Below, in pieces: positions 8,244 to 17,094 of a stretch of DNA of 64,000 nucleotides. The stretch spans positions 2,941,001-3,005,000 of the forward strand of contig NZ_CP042582.1 of assembly GCF_008728835.1 (NCBI RefSeq), in the 5' to 3' direction. The first letter of the stretch is position 1, and each line of letters starts with the position of its first letter. The DNA comes from Hypericibacter adhaerens. Its GTDB lineage: Bacteria; Pseudomonadota; Alphaproteobacteria; Dongiales; Dongiaceae. The notes beneath the pieces are model-generated. The model was not told the origin of the DNA. It did not search any database and worked only from the letters and a program-made list of their open reading frames with translations. The position numbers and the translations under genes are program-made.

Positions 8244-8996
8244 TCAGATGAACCCGCCATTGACGTGGATGCACTGGCCGGTGACGTAGCTGGCATCCTT
8301 CGAGGCCAGGAACGCGATCACCGCCGCCACCTCGTCCGGCTCGCCGACCCGGCCCATCGGCACCTTCTTCGGGTAATCCTGCCACTGCGCCGGCGACAGG
8401 AAGGGCACGCCATGTTCCTTGCGGATCAGGCCGGGCACGACGGCATTGACCGTGGTGCCGGTGGGCGCCAGCTCGACGGCAAGCGCCCGCACCATGGCTT
8501 CGAGCGCCGCCTTGGCCGCGCCCGAGACCGGGTAGACCGGATAATCGTTGCGGAAGACGTGGCTGTTATGGGTGCCGACCGCGACGACCCGCCCGTCCCT
8601 CGCCTGCTTCAGGTCGGTCATGGCGCGCGTGACCAGCCGGTAGAAGGACAAGGGAATGGCGTCGAAGCAGGCCTCGGCCGCCTTCAGGTCGGCCTCGAAG
8701 CCGCCCATCACCGGAAAGCCCGCCACATGGATCAGGGAGTCGATCCGCCCGAACGCGCTCAAGGCCCGATCGACGATCTGATCGGCGGCGTGCGGTTCCG
8801 CGAGATCGGCGCAGAGCCCTTCGGTGAGGACGCCCCTCCCCTCGAGCTCGCGCCGCAGGGTTGCGACGCCCGCCTCGTTCCCCTTGGCATGGATGAGAAT
8901 CCCGACGCCGCGTTTCGCCAGCCGGCGCGCCGTCGCGGCGCCGATCCCGCTGGCAGAGCCGGTGATGACGATCGATCGCTCGACGGGCACGGCCAT
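8244..8996 (-). CDS. SDR-family oxidoreductase with atypical active site
   Basis: 250 residues. The Rossmann N terminus has the SDR glycine motif ITGSASGIGAAT (residues 11-22) and ends with the usual VTGQCIHVNGGF. The catalytic YxxxK is altered: aligning on Lys162 gives SGAAK, so the Tyr position is Ser158, with tyrosines only at 152 and 155. It is the last gene of the minus-strand arm of the catabolic island, starting 17 bp after the aldehyde dehydrogenase stop. Expected role is NAD(P)-dependent oxidation or reduction of a hydroxy/keto intermediate; activity is uncertain given the lost Tyr. Confidence 0.85.
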   Translation of the reverse strand: MAVPVERSIVITGSASGIGAATARRLAKRGVGILIHAKGNEAGVATLRRELEGRGVLTEGLCADLAEPHAADQIVDRALSAFGRIDSLIHVAGFPVMGGFEADLKAAEACFDAIPLSFYRLVTRAMTDLKQARDGRVVAVGTHNSHVFRNDYPVYPVSGAAKAALEAMVRALAVELAPTGTTVNAVVPGLIRKEHGVPFLSPAQWQDYPKKVPMGRVGEPDEVAAVIAFLASKDASYVTGQCIHVNGGFI

Positions 8997-9013
8997 GATC
9001 GATCGATCTCGCG

Positions 9014-10513
9014 CTAGCGCAGCTGGATCCAGATGGTCTTGGTCTCGGTATATTGGTCGTGGGCCAGCAGCGACTTGTCCTTGCCGCCGAAGCCCGATTC
9101 CTTGTAGCCGCCGAAGGGCACGGTGAAATCGCCCTCGGAATAGCAATTGACCGAGACGGTGCCGGCGCGGATTGCGCGCGCCATCTTGTGGGCGGTGTTC
9201 AGGTTCTCGGTATAGAGCGAGGCCGCCAGGCCGTAGCTCGTGTCGTTGGCGATCCTGATCGCCTCCTCGGGCTCCGAGAAGGTGATGACCGACAGGACGG
9301 GCCCGAAGATCTCCTCGCGCGCGATCCGCATCGAGTTCTTCACATTGTCGAAGATGGTCGGCTCGAAGAACCAGCCGCCGCTTTCGGGATAGAGGCGCTT
9401 GCCGCCGAGCGCCACCTTGGCGCCCTCCTGCCGCCCGAGATCGATATAGGACATGACCTTCTCGAGATGGCGCGCCTCGATGAGCGCGCCGATCCGGGTG
9501 TCGCTGCGCAAGGGATCGCCCACGGTCCAGGACCGGAACGAGGGCTCGAGCGCCTCCAGCAGCCGGTCCTTGACCGAGCGATGCACCACCAGCCGCGAGC
9601 CGGCGCTGCAGTTCTCGCCCTGGCAGAAGAGGATTCCGGCCGTGATCTGGTCGATCACGGGCTGAAGATCGCCGACATCGGGCATCACCACGGCCGGACT
9701 CTTGCCGCCGCACTCGAGCACGATGCGCTTCATGTTGGAGTCGGCGGCATATTTGAGGAACAGCCGGCCGATCTCGCCCGAGCCGGTGAAGCTCACGCAA
9801 TCGACATCCCCATGGCGGCCGATCGCCTGCCCCGCCGTCTCGCCGAAACCCGGCACGACGTTGAAGACGCCCTCGGGGATGCCGGCCTCGGCCGCCAGCG
9901 CCGCGAGGCGCAGGGCGGTGAGCGGCGTCTGCTCGGCGGGCTTGATCACCATGGAATTGCCGCCGGCCAGCGCCGGCGCGATCTTCCACATGGCGGTGAA
10001 GACCGGGAAGTTCCAGGGCAGCACGGCGCCCACCACGCCCACCGGCTCGCGCACGATCATCGAGACGACGTCGGCGGGCGTCGGCGCCACCTGGTCGTAG
10101 ATCTTGTCGATCGCCTCGGCATGCCAGCGCAGCGTCTCGGCCGTGTCGGGAACGTCGACATTGAGCGAGTCATTGACCGGCTTGCCGCAATCGAGCGTCT
10201 CGGTGATCGCGAGCTCGGTCAGGTTCTTCTCGATCAGATCGGCGAACTTGAGCAGGATCTTCTTGCGCTCGCGCGGCGCCCGGCGCGACCAGGAGCCGGC
10301 CTCGAAGGCGCGGCGCGCGGCGGCCACCGCGAGATCGACATCGGCCTTGTCGCATTCCGCCACCTGGGTCAGGACCTTGCCCGTCGCCGGGTTCAGCGTC
10401 TCGAAGCGCTTGCCGGACCGGGCTTCGACGAACTTGCCGTCGATGAAGGCGCGCGTTTCGAACCGCAGCTTGGCGGCCTGGTCATGGAAGCTGGCAACAC
10501 GCTGAACGTTCAT
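9014..10513 (-). CDS. NAD(P)-dependent aldehyde dehydrogenase (PuuC/AldA-like)
   Basis: 499 residues with a complete ALDH active site: Cys302 in GENCSAGSR, Glu267 in IVLECGGKSP, cofactor-binding LPWNFP and GSGEIG. It most resembles the gamma-glutamyl-aminobutyraldehyde / betaine aldehyde dehydrogenase branch. It is preceded by a proline-racemase-like gene 44 bp upstream in the same operon. In hydroxyproline catabolism the last step is oxidation of alpha-ketoglutarate semialdehyde by an ALDH, and this could fill that role. Substrate is inferred from context only. Confidence 0.9.
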   Translation of the reverse strand: MNVQRVASFHDQAAKLRFETRAFIDGKFVEARSGKRFETLNPATGKVLTQVAECDKADVDLAVAAARRAFEAGSWSRRAPRERKKILLKFADLIEKNLTELAITETLDCGKPVNDSLNVDVPDTAETLRWHAEAIDKIYDQVAPTPADVVSMIVREPVGVVGAVLPWNFPVFTAMWKIAPALAGGNSMVIKPAEQTPLTALRLAALAAEAGIPEGVFNVVPGFGETAGQAIGRHGDVDCVSFTGSGEIGRLFLKYAADSNMKRIVLECGGKSPAVVMPDVGDLQPVIDQITAGILFCQGENCSAGSRLVVHRSVKDRLLEALEPSFRSWTVGDPLRSDTRIGALIEARHLEKVMSYIDLGRQEGAKVALGGKRLYPESGGWFFEPTIFDNVKNSMRIAREEIFGPVLSVITFSEPEEAIRIANDTSYGLAASLYTENLNTAHKMARAIRAGTVSVNCYSEGDFTVPFGGYKESGFGGKDKSLLAHDQYTETKTIWIQLR

Positions 10514-10557
10514 GACTCTGCTCCTGAGACGCGAATGAGGGGAAAGCGGCCGCGACG

Positions 10558-11589
10558 TCAGCTGTTGGGCCAGGTATCGCTGAGGCGGTAGCCGGTCGGC
10601 AGCGGATCGGAGGGATCCAGTACATATTGATGAAAGGCCGTGATCCAGGCCCGACCGGTGATCGAGCAGGTGACCGCGGGCTTGCCGCCAAGCTGGGTCG
10701 TGCTCAGCACCGCGCCGATGAAGGTCGTGTCGATGATCGATTTATGGATGAAGCGCTCGCCGGCCTTGATCTGCCCGCGCGCATGCATGATGGCCAGCCG
10801 CGCGCAGGTGCCGGTGCCGCAGGGCGAGCGGTCAATCCGGCCGGGCGAGACGATGACGGCGTTCCGCGCGGTCTTCTGGCCCCCGATTTCCTGCAGCGGG
10901 CTGGCCCAGAGCGTCTGGTTGATGGTGTGGATCTCGGGGTTCTCGGGATGCACGGCCGGGACCTGCTTCGCCGCCGCGCGCTTGATCTTCTCGCCGGTAT
11001 CGACCAGGTCGCGCGCCTCGGAAGGATCGAGCCGGAAGCCCAGCTTCCCCGCATCCGTCATCGCATAGATCATCCCGCCATAGGCGACATCGACCATCAC
11101 CGTGCCGAGCCCCTCGACCTCGACCGGGCAATCGAGCGCGAAGACGAAAGACGGCAGGTTGGTGAAGGTCACGCTCTCGCATTTGCCGTTCCGGCAGGCG
11201 GCCTCGACCCGCACCAGCCCACCCGGCGCCTCCAGCGTGATCCGGGTCACGGGCTCCGTCATCGGCAGGATGCCGGTCTCCAGCAGCGCCGTGACGGTGC
11301 AGATCGTGTTCGAGCCGGACATCGGCACGTAATAGTCCGATTCCATGATCACGAAGCCGGCATCCGCCTCGGGGACCGTCGGCGGCAGGACCAGGTTCAC
11401 GCATTGCGTGACCTTGCCGCGCGGCTCATGGAGCAGGAACTTGCGGAGGTCGTCGCCCTCCGTCTGCAGCCAGCGCATCTTGTCGAACATGGTCCTGCCG
11501 GGGACATCGAGGACGCCCCCGGTGATGACCTCGTTCAGCTCGCCCTCGGTATGGACGCCGACGACGTTGATCATCCGGCTGAAGCGCAT
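10558..11589 (-). CDS. Proline racemase family enzyme, Ser/Cys type (hydroxyproline epimerase or 3-hydroxyproline dehydratase)
   Basis: 343 residues of the proline racemase / 4-hydroxyproline 2-epimerase / trans-3-hydroxy-L-proline dehydratase family. The first catalytic position, Cys in racemases, is Ser91 in MSGSNTIC. The second is kept as Cys257 in DRSPCGTGTCARL. From the family literature as I recall it, Ser/Cys members act on hydroxyprolines and may have mixed epimerase/dehydratase activity, so the exact reaction cannot be read from sequence. It sits between the DHDPS-like lyase and the aldehyde dehydrogenase, the order expected in hydroxyproline catabolism. A paralogue with the same residue pair is at 20860-21894. 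Confidence 0.9.
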   Translation of the reverse strand: MRFSRMINVVGVHTEGELNEVITGGVLDVPGRTMFDKMRWLQTEGDDLRKFLLHEPRGKVTQCVNLVLPPTVPEADAGFVIMESDYYVPMSGSNTICTVTALLETGILPMTEPVTRITLEAPGGLVRVEAACRNGKCESVTFTNLPSFVFALDCPVEVEGLGTVMVDVAYGGMIYAMTDAGKLGFRLDPSEARDLVDTGEKIKRAAAKQVPAVHPENPEIHTINQTLWASPLQEIGGQKTARNAVIVSPGRIDRSPCGTGTCARLAIMHARGQIKAGERFIHKSIIDTTFIGAVLSTTQLGGKPAVTCSITGRAWITAFHQYVLDPSDPLPTGYRLSDTWPNS

Positions 11590-11615
11590 GGGAGTCCTTT
11601 CTCCCGTTCAGGCGA

Positions 11616-12530
11616 TCAGGCGGCGAGCGCCCCGATCTTGGCGGCCTTGAGCTGGTCGTAGAGGCGGCGGAAATCCGCCTTCTCGGCATCGCTCAAGGGC
11701 AGCAGCGGCCGGCGCGGGCTGCCGACGGGGATGCCCGCCAACTCGCAGCCATATTTCACATACTGGATATATTTGCCGCCGTTCTCGAGCAGATAGAACA
11801 TCGGCAGCATGGCGTGCATCAGCTTCTGGCCGCGCACGAAGTCCTTCTTGAGGACGCAGGTCTCGTAGAGCGCCACATGCTCGGCCGGCAGGAAGTTCGA
11901 GGCGCCCGCGATCCAGCTCCGCGCACCCCAGAGGAAGCTGTCGACCGCCTGGTCGTCGGCGCCGCAGACCCGCTGATAGCGCCCGTCGAAATGCACTATA
12001 TGTTCGAGCATGCGGGCGAAGGAACCGCTCGATTCCTTGATGGCGCAGATCGACTTGATATCGGCGATCGCCTCGAGGAACTCGCGGTTCATGTCGACGC
12101 CGGTGCGGGCCGGGAAGTTGTAGAGGATGATCGGCATGCCGGTGGCACCGGCGATATGGCGGAAATGCTGCGCCAGCTCCTGGGTGCCCGGCAGCGAGTA
12201 GAACGGTGCCGCCAGCATCAGCGCCTCGTAGCCCAGGCCCTTGGCATGGCTCGAGAGCTCGATGATGTCGTCCGGGCGCTGCGAGTTGGTGCCGGCGACG
12301 AGCCTGGCCTTCTTGCCGACATGCTCGGCGACGAAGCTCAGGACCCGCTTCCGCTCCTCGACCGTCTGCGCGTAGTACTCGCCGGTGGTGCCGCCGGGCA
12401 CGATGGTGCCGACGCGGTTGGCGAGCAGGAAATCGATATGCTTGCCGAGCACATCGAACGCGATGGCACCGCCCTGATCGAACGGCGTCGCGACCACGGT
12501 CAGGATGCCTTCGAAGCTGGGAATATTCAT
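11616..12530 (-). CDS. DHDPS / N-acetylneuraminate lyase family aldolase (left arm)
   Basis: 304 residues, TIM-barrel class I aldolase family. Schiff-base Lys165 in CAIKESSG, Tyr137 in ILYNFPARTG, and the pyruvate-carboxylate loop GGTTGE (47-52). In hydroxyproline pathways a member of this family deaminates pyrroline-4-hydroxy-2-carboxylate; other members are lyases for keto-deoxy acids. I use ATG 12530, which has GAGGAG six bases upstream; the longer frame would run into the promoter. First gene of the four-gene left arm, 27 bp ahead of the racemase-like gene, with a LacI-type operator at 12582-12595. Confidence 0.9.
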   Translation of the reverse strand: MNIPSFEGILTVVATPFDQGGAIAFDVLGKHIDFLLANRVGTIVPGGTTGEYYAQTVEERKRVLSFVAEHVGKKARLVAGTNSQRPDDIIELSSHAKGLGYEALMLAAPFYSLPGTQELAQHFRHIAGATGMPIILYNFPARTGVDMNREFLEAIADIKSICAIKESSGSFARMLEHIVHFDGRYQRVCGADDQAVDSFLWGARSWIAGASNFLPAEHVALYETCVLKKDFVRGQKLMHAMLPMFYLLENGGKYIQYVKYGCELAGIPVGSPRRPLLPLSDAEKADFRRLYDQLKAAKIGALAA

Positions 12531-12581
12531 GCCGGTCTCCTCGTCTGAAGGGCGTGAAGGGTCTGGAAGGGGTTGCTTTCT

Positions 12582-12595
12582 TGTAATCGATTTCA
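12582..12595. promoter_or_regulatory. LacI-type operator in front of the left arm
   Basis: TGTAATCGATTTCA is a near-palindrome centred on the CG of ATCGAT, the usual form of LacI-family sites. The identical 14 bases occur at 13756-13769. It lies 52 bp upstream of the lyase gene start and just after the stop of the LacI-family gene. Confidence 0.8.
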
Positions 12596-12633
12596 TAATT
12601 CCGGGCAAGCCGGAAGAGTCGAAGGCTCCGGAA

Positions 12634-13662
12634 TCAGCGCCGTTCGTCGGCCCGCACGCCCGCGGCGGAGGCCCGCACGATGAGATTGGTCTCGAGCCGG
12701 ACCGATCCGATCTTGCGGCGCGTGTTGATCACGTTGAGGAGCGCCTCGCCCGACCGCCGCCCCATCTCGAGCGCCGGCACGTCGACCGTGGTCAGCGGCG
12801 GATCGAGCAGCGCCGTGAAGTCCTGGTTGTCGAAACCGGTGACGGTCAGATCCTTCGGCACGTTGAGGCGGAGATTCTTGCATTCCGAGAGCACGCCGAA
12901 GGCCAGCACGTCGCTGGCGCACATCACGGCGGTCGTGGCCGGGTGCTCGACATAGATCGTGCGCATCGCGGCGGCGCCTTCGAGCAGCGAATAGGGTCGC
13001 TCGATCACATGGGTCGTCTTGGCGATGCCGGCCTCGGCCGCCGCCTCGCGGAAGGCGCGCACGCGGGCCTGCTGCCGGTCGTTGCCGCGGGTGCGGCCGG
13101 AGATCATGACCATGTGCTTGTGGCCGAGCCGCACCAGGAAGTCGGCCAGCTGCCGCGTGGCCGCGTAATTGTCGAAGCCGATCGAGGGAAAGGGCCCGTC
13201 CGGCAGATAGGAGTAGGTCAGCACCGTGGGAATGCGCCCATCTTCGAGGAACTTCAGGAGCCGCGGATCCTCGATCTTGCCGACGATCAGCAGGCCTTCG
13301 GCGCCGCGATCGACCAGCTGGCGCACCGGTTCGTAGAGACTGGTGTTGTCGAAGCCCGCCGCCAGCATGAACACCATGTAGCCCGAGGCCTGCATGGCGG
13401 CCTGGAAGCTGTTCAGCATCTGCGCATAGATCGCGTAGTCGAGCGTCGGCACGACGGCGCCGACGATATGGGTGCGCTGCATGCGCAGCGCCTTGGCTGC
13501 GGGGTTCGGGCTGTAGCCCAGCGCCTGCGCCGCCTCCATCACCCGCCGGCGCACATCCTCGCGCACCGCGTCGGGATTGTTGAAGCTGCGCGACACGGTC
13601 GCGACCGACACGCCGGCGCGGCTGGCGACGTCGGAAACCTTGGTCCTGGCCTTGGCCTTCAT
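12634..13662 (-). CDS. LacI-family transcriptional repressor
   Basis: 342 residues. The N-terminal helix-turn-helix and hinge (KVSDVASRAGVSVATVSRSF, then ALGYSPNPAAKALR) are followed by a periplasmic-binding-like sensor domain (THIVGAVVPTLDYAIYA to the C terminus). I start at ATG 13662, which has GAGAG upstream; the longer frame includes the operator. It lies between the two arms of the island and is transcribed toward the left arm. Identical operator sites flank it on both sides, so it very likely controls itself, the left arm and the ABC importer. The effector is unknown, probably a sugar-like or hydroxy-acid compound. Confidence 0.93.
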   Translation of the reverse strand: MKAKARTKVSDVASRAGVSVATVSRSFNNPDAVREDVRRRVMEAAQALGYSPNPAAKALRMQRTHIVGAVVPTLDYAIYAQMLNSFQAAMQASGYMVFMLAAGFDNTSLYEPVRQLVDRGAEGLLIVGKIEDPRLLKFLEDGRIPTVLTYSYLPDGPFPSIGFDNYAATRQLADFLVRLGHKHMVMISGRTRGNDRQQARVRAFREAAAEAGIAKTTHVIERPYSLLEGAAAMRTIYVEHPATTAVMCASDVLAFGVLSECKNLRLNVPKDLTVTGFDNQDFTALLDPPLTTVDVPALEMGRRSGEALLNVINTRRKIGSVRLETNLIVRASAAGVRADERR

Positions 13663-13755
13663 GAGCCGCTCTCGTTGCCGGATCGCCGCTTCGCACGCGA
13701 TCGATCCGACGTTCCCCTCCTCATCCCTTGACAGGGCGTTTCGGTGTCGCCAACA

Positions 13756-13769
13756 TGTAATCGATTTCA
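13756..13769. promoter_or_regulatory. LacI-type operator in the divergent promoter region
   Basis: The same 14-base site TGTAATCGATTTCA as at 12582. It is located 94 bp upstream of the LacI start and 127 bp upstream of the solute-binding protein start, so one site can serve both divergent promoters. On the minus strand TTGAAA overlaps the operator and could be the -35 of the regulator. Confidence 0.8.
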
Positions 13770-13895
13770 AGAAAAAAGCAACTCATGCGGCTCCTGGCCG
13801 GCCATGCAGGGTTCCGGCGTCTGACGCCCCACCGGCGTCCCAGAGCTTCATCGAGCCATCCAATCATCCCTGCGCGAAACAGAGGGGAGACGTCA

Positions 13896-15212
13896 ATGAG
13901 CAAAGGCTATCTGAATCAAGGCGTAGCGCGGCGCACCTTCTTGCGGGCGAGCGCCGCCATCGCGGCCGCGACGGCCGCATCGCGGGCCCTTCCGGCCCGC
14001 GCCGCCGGTGTCACCTTGAACATCTTGAACAGCAACGTCGCCTGGTCGAGCGCGCTGACCGGCAGCGTCGCGGAGGCCTACAAGGCCAAGACCGGCGTCA
14101 CGGTCACCGGCGAATCCAACCCTTACGAATCCCACTACGACAAGATGCTGATCGAGCTGAGTCAGGGCTCGGACACCTTCGACCTGGTGACCTCGGACAG
14201 CATCTGGGTGCAGCAGCCGATCCGCAACGGCTGGGCCGCCAATCTCGACGACATGAAGGCGAAGAACCCGTCCCTGCCGGCGCTCCAAGTGCAGAATCTC
14301 GAGCCTGGCGCGCTCATCTATACCGAATATAACGGCAAGCGCTGCGGCCTGCCGGTCGCCATGACCACGCCCGTCTTCGTCTATCGCAAGGATCTCTTCG
14401 AGAAGGCCGGCATCACCAAGGTCCCGACCAATTGGGACGAGTATCTGGCGGCGGCCAAGAAGCTCCATACGAGCGAGGTCGCGGGCAATACCCTCCTCCT
14501 CGGCGGCGTGGACTCGCTTTCGACCGGCGATTGGGGCTCGCGCATCCAGGGCATGGTCAAGCTCGGGCCGGAGGACGATTATGTGCTGAACGAGGCCAAG
14601 GAGCCGATCTTCAACTCCGAGGGCCAGGGCGCGCATGCGATCGAGCGGCTGAAGGAGCTGGTCCAGTACTCGCCGCAGGGCGTCCAGGGCTTCGACTATC
14701 CCGAAGGCTCCTCGCTGCTGCAGCAGGGGAAAGTCGCCATGCTGGTGACCTGGTCGGACGTGATCGTCGGCATCGAGGACGGCCCGAACAAGGGCAAGTT
14801 CGGCTATACGGTCGCGCCGACGGAGAAATACGAGCAGGAGCAGATCGGCGGCTGGTCGATCATCGCCAATGCGCACTCGCAGAATCCCGAGGAAGCCTAC
14901 AAGTTCCTCGCCTGGATGACCGAAGGCCGGGCCTACGAGCTGTTCCGTGAGGGCGGCGAATCCTCGCTCTGCCTGAAGAAGGATGTCGAGAACCCCGACA
15001 TCACGAAGACCGTGCCGATGATGCAGGCCTTCAAGGACTTCGCCGTGCGCGGCACCCAGCCGGTCGCCCTGCCGGCCTACCGCCTGACCAACGCCGTGGC
15101 CGTCCAGCGCGTCCTCTATGAGGAGATCTTCGCCGGCGTCACCGGCGGCAAGACCCCGAAACAGGCGATGGCCGACGCCGCCGACCGCGTGGCCAAGACC
15201 GTCAAGGGCTGA
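13896..15212 (+). CDS. ABC importer extracellular solute-binding protein (family 1, CUT1 type)
   Basis: 438 residues. The twin-arginine-like signal peptide ([19 protein letters not shown], ending ARAAG) suggests Tat export of a folded binding protein. The mature protein has the family 1 pattern ([28 protein letters not shown], and a [11 protein letters not shown] segment). ATG 13896 has AGAGGGGAGA upstream. First gene of the right arm, followed by two permeases and an ATPase. CUT1 systems carry sugars, polyols or glycosides; the substrate is not known here. Confidence 0.92.
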   Translation: MSKGYLNQGVARRTFLRASAAIAAATAASRALPARAAGVTLNILNSNVAWSSALTGSVAEAYKAKTGVTVTGESNPYESHYDKMLIELSQGSDTFDLVTSDSIWVQQPIRNGWAANLDDMKAKNPSLPALQVQNLEPGALIYTEYNGKRCGLPVAMTTPVFVYRKDLFEKAGITKVPTNWDEYLAAAKKLHTSEVAGNTLLLGGVDSLSTGDWGSRIQGMVKLGPEDDYVLNEAKEPIFNSEGQGAHAIERLKELVQYSPQGVQGFDYPEGSSLLQQGKVAMLVTWSDVIVGIEDGPNKGKFGYTVAPTEKYEQEQIGGWSIIANAHSQNPEEAYKFLAWMTEGRAYELFREGGESSLCLKKDVENPDITKTVPMMQAFKDFAVRGTQPVALPAYRLTNAVAVQRVLYEEIFAGVTGGKTPKQAMADAADRVAKTVKG

Positions 15213-15280
15213 GCCTTGAACGACGTTGGGGCGCTCGCGGCCGCGGGCGCCCCGATCTCCACCGAGCCACGGGGCCAGAG

Positions 15281-16240
15281 ATGGGAATGGCGGAACTCCC
15301 GGCGACGGCAGGTCTGGAAAAGGCGGACCGCAGGGCTTCGGCCGTGCGCGCCGGCGAGAAATATGTGCCCTGGGTCCTGCTCGCGCCGACCATGCTGATC
15401 ATGACCATCGTCGGCATTTTCCCATTGCTGCATTCGCTCTATATCAGCTTCACCTCGCTGCGCCCGACCGAGGTCGACAAGCCGCAGGGCTGGGTCGGGC
15501 TCGACAACTACATCCAGGCTTTCGGCGACGCGCAGTTCGGCCATTCGCTGCTGCTGACCGGCATCTTCACGATCCTCAGCGTCGCGATCGCGCTGACCTT
15601 CGCCGTGCTGCTGGCGGTGCTGTTCAACCTGCGCCTGCCGGGCTTCCTCGCGATGCGGACGATCGTGCTGGTGCCGATGCTGATCACCCCCATCGCCGTC
15701 GGCATCACCTGGCGCATCATGATGATGCCCGACCTCGGCGTGCTGAACTTCCTCCTCAGCCTCGTCGGCATCGATGCCCAGCCCTGGGCCAACTCGAAGA
15801 CGAGCGCGCTCGCGGCCATGCTGCTGGTCGATGTCTGGCAATGGACGCCCTTCATGTTCATCGTCATCTTCGCCGGCCTGCGCGCGCTGCCCCGCAGCCC
15901 GTTCGAGGCCGCCGCCATCGACGGCGCCGGGCCCTTGCGCACCTTCTTCTGGGTCACGCTGCCGATGCTGAAGCCGGTGATCGTCGTGGCCTCGCTGCTG
16001 CGGATCATCGATGCCATGCGGACCTACGACACGGTCTATATCATCACGCGCGGCGGCCCCGACTTCTCGACCGACCTCGTCAGCGTCTATCTGCAGCGGG
16101 TCAATTTCAAGTTCTTCGACCTCGGCTACGGGGCCGCGCTCTCCTGGCTGACGCTGGTCGCCATCCTCGCCATCGTCCTGATCTTCGTGAAGCTCACCGG
16201 CTTCATGAAGACGATCGCCGACAAGGGGGCCCGCCGATGA
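15281..16240 (+). CDS. ABC importer permease, CUT1 MalF/UgpA type
   Basis: 319 residues with about six membrane segments, the first at VPWVLLAPTMLIMTIVGIFP. The EAA loop that contacts the ATPase appears as EAAAIDGAGPLRTFFWVTLP. It ends in an ATGA overlap with the next permease, so the two are translationally coupled. Confidence 0.92.
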   Translation: MGMAELPATAGLEKADRRASAVRAGEKYVPWVLLAPTMLIMTIVGIFPLLHSLYISFTSLRPTEVDKPQGWVGLDNYIQAFGDAQFGHSLLLTGIFTILSVAIALTFAVLLAVLFNLRLPGFLAMRTIVLVPMLITPIAVGITWRIMMMPDLGVLNFLLSLVGIDAQPWANSKTSALAAMLLVDVWQWTPFMFIVIFAGLRALPRSPFEAAAIDGAGPLRTFFWVTLPMLKPVIVVASLLRIIDAMRTYDTVYIITRGGPDFSTDLVSVYLQRVNFKFFDLGYGAALSWLTLVAILAIVLIFVKLTGFMKTIADKGARR

Positions 16241-17079
16241 CCGCCCGCCCCCGCCGGCCCGCGCGGACCCTGCGCAGCGTCGCCTGCTGGCTGCTGGCGC
16301 TCGCGGCCACCGCCTTCTTCCTCTTCCCGATCTACTGGATGGCGGCCTCCTCGCTCAAGACCGAGAACGATGTCGCCACCTATCCCCCGCTCTGGAGCTT
16401 CACCCCGTCCCTCCACAGCTATCGCCAGCTGTTCGAGGAGATGAGCGCGCTCGACGCGCTCGTCAACAGCTGCCTGATCGTCGGCATGGCGACCGGCCTC
16501 GCCATGATCGCCGGCACGCTGGCGGCCTACGCCATGGCGCGGTTCGACATCAAGGGCAAGAACTTCCTGGCCTTCGAGGTGCTGTCGATCCGCATGCTGC
16601 CGCCGATCGTGAGTGTCATCCCGCTCTTCATCATCGCCAAGCAGCTCGGCATCTTCGACACGCCCTGGCTCCTGATCGCGGCCTACACGCTGAGCGGCCT
16701 GCCCTTCGTCGTCTGGGTCATGCGCGTCTTCATCCAGGAGATTCCGCAATCGATCGAGGAGGCCGCCCTCATCGACGGCTGCAGCCGCTACCAGGCCTTC
16801 TGGCGCGTGACCCTGCCGCTGCTGCTGCCGGGCCTCGCCGCCACCATGGTGATCGTCTTCATGTTCGCCTGGAACGAGTTCCTCCTGGCCAGCATCCTCA
16901 CCTCGCGCGAGGCCAAGACCCTGCCCGTCATCGCCGCCAACGCCATCAAGCCGAAGGCGATCTCCTTCGGCCTCGCCTCGGCCGCCGGCGTGCTGATGTC
17001 GCTGCCGGTCGTGGTTCTCGTCCTCATGATGCAGCGTTACCTCGTCCGCGGCCTCACCCTGGGCGCGGTCAAGGGCTAG
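16237..17079 (+). CDS. ABC importer permease, CUT1 MalG/UgpE type
   Basis: 280 residues. The N-terminal membrane segment is ACWLLALAATAFFLFPIYWM and the EAA loop EEAALIDGCSRYQAFWRVTLP is intact. The start codon overlaps the previous stop (ATGA at 16237-16240). Second membrane half of the importer. Confidence 0.92.
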   Translation: MTARPRRPARTLRSVACWLLALAATAFFLFPIYWMAASSLKTENDVATYPPLWSFTPSLHSYRQLFEEMSALDALVNSCLIVGMATGLAMIAGTLAAYAMARFDIKGKNFLAFEVLSIRMLPPIVSVIPLFIIAKQLGIFDTPWLLIAAYTLSGLPFVVWVMRVFIQEIPQSIEEAALIDGCSRYQAFWRVTLPLLLPGLAATMVIVFMFAWNEFLLASILTSREAKTLPVIAANAIKPKAISFGLASAAGVLMSLPVVVLVLMMQRYLVRGLTLGAVKG

Positions 17080-17094
17080 ACGGAGAAGGACCCC

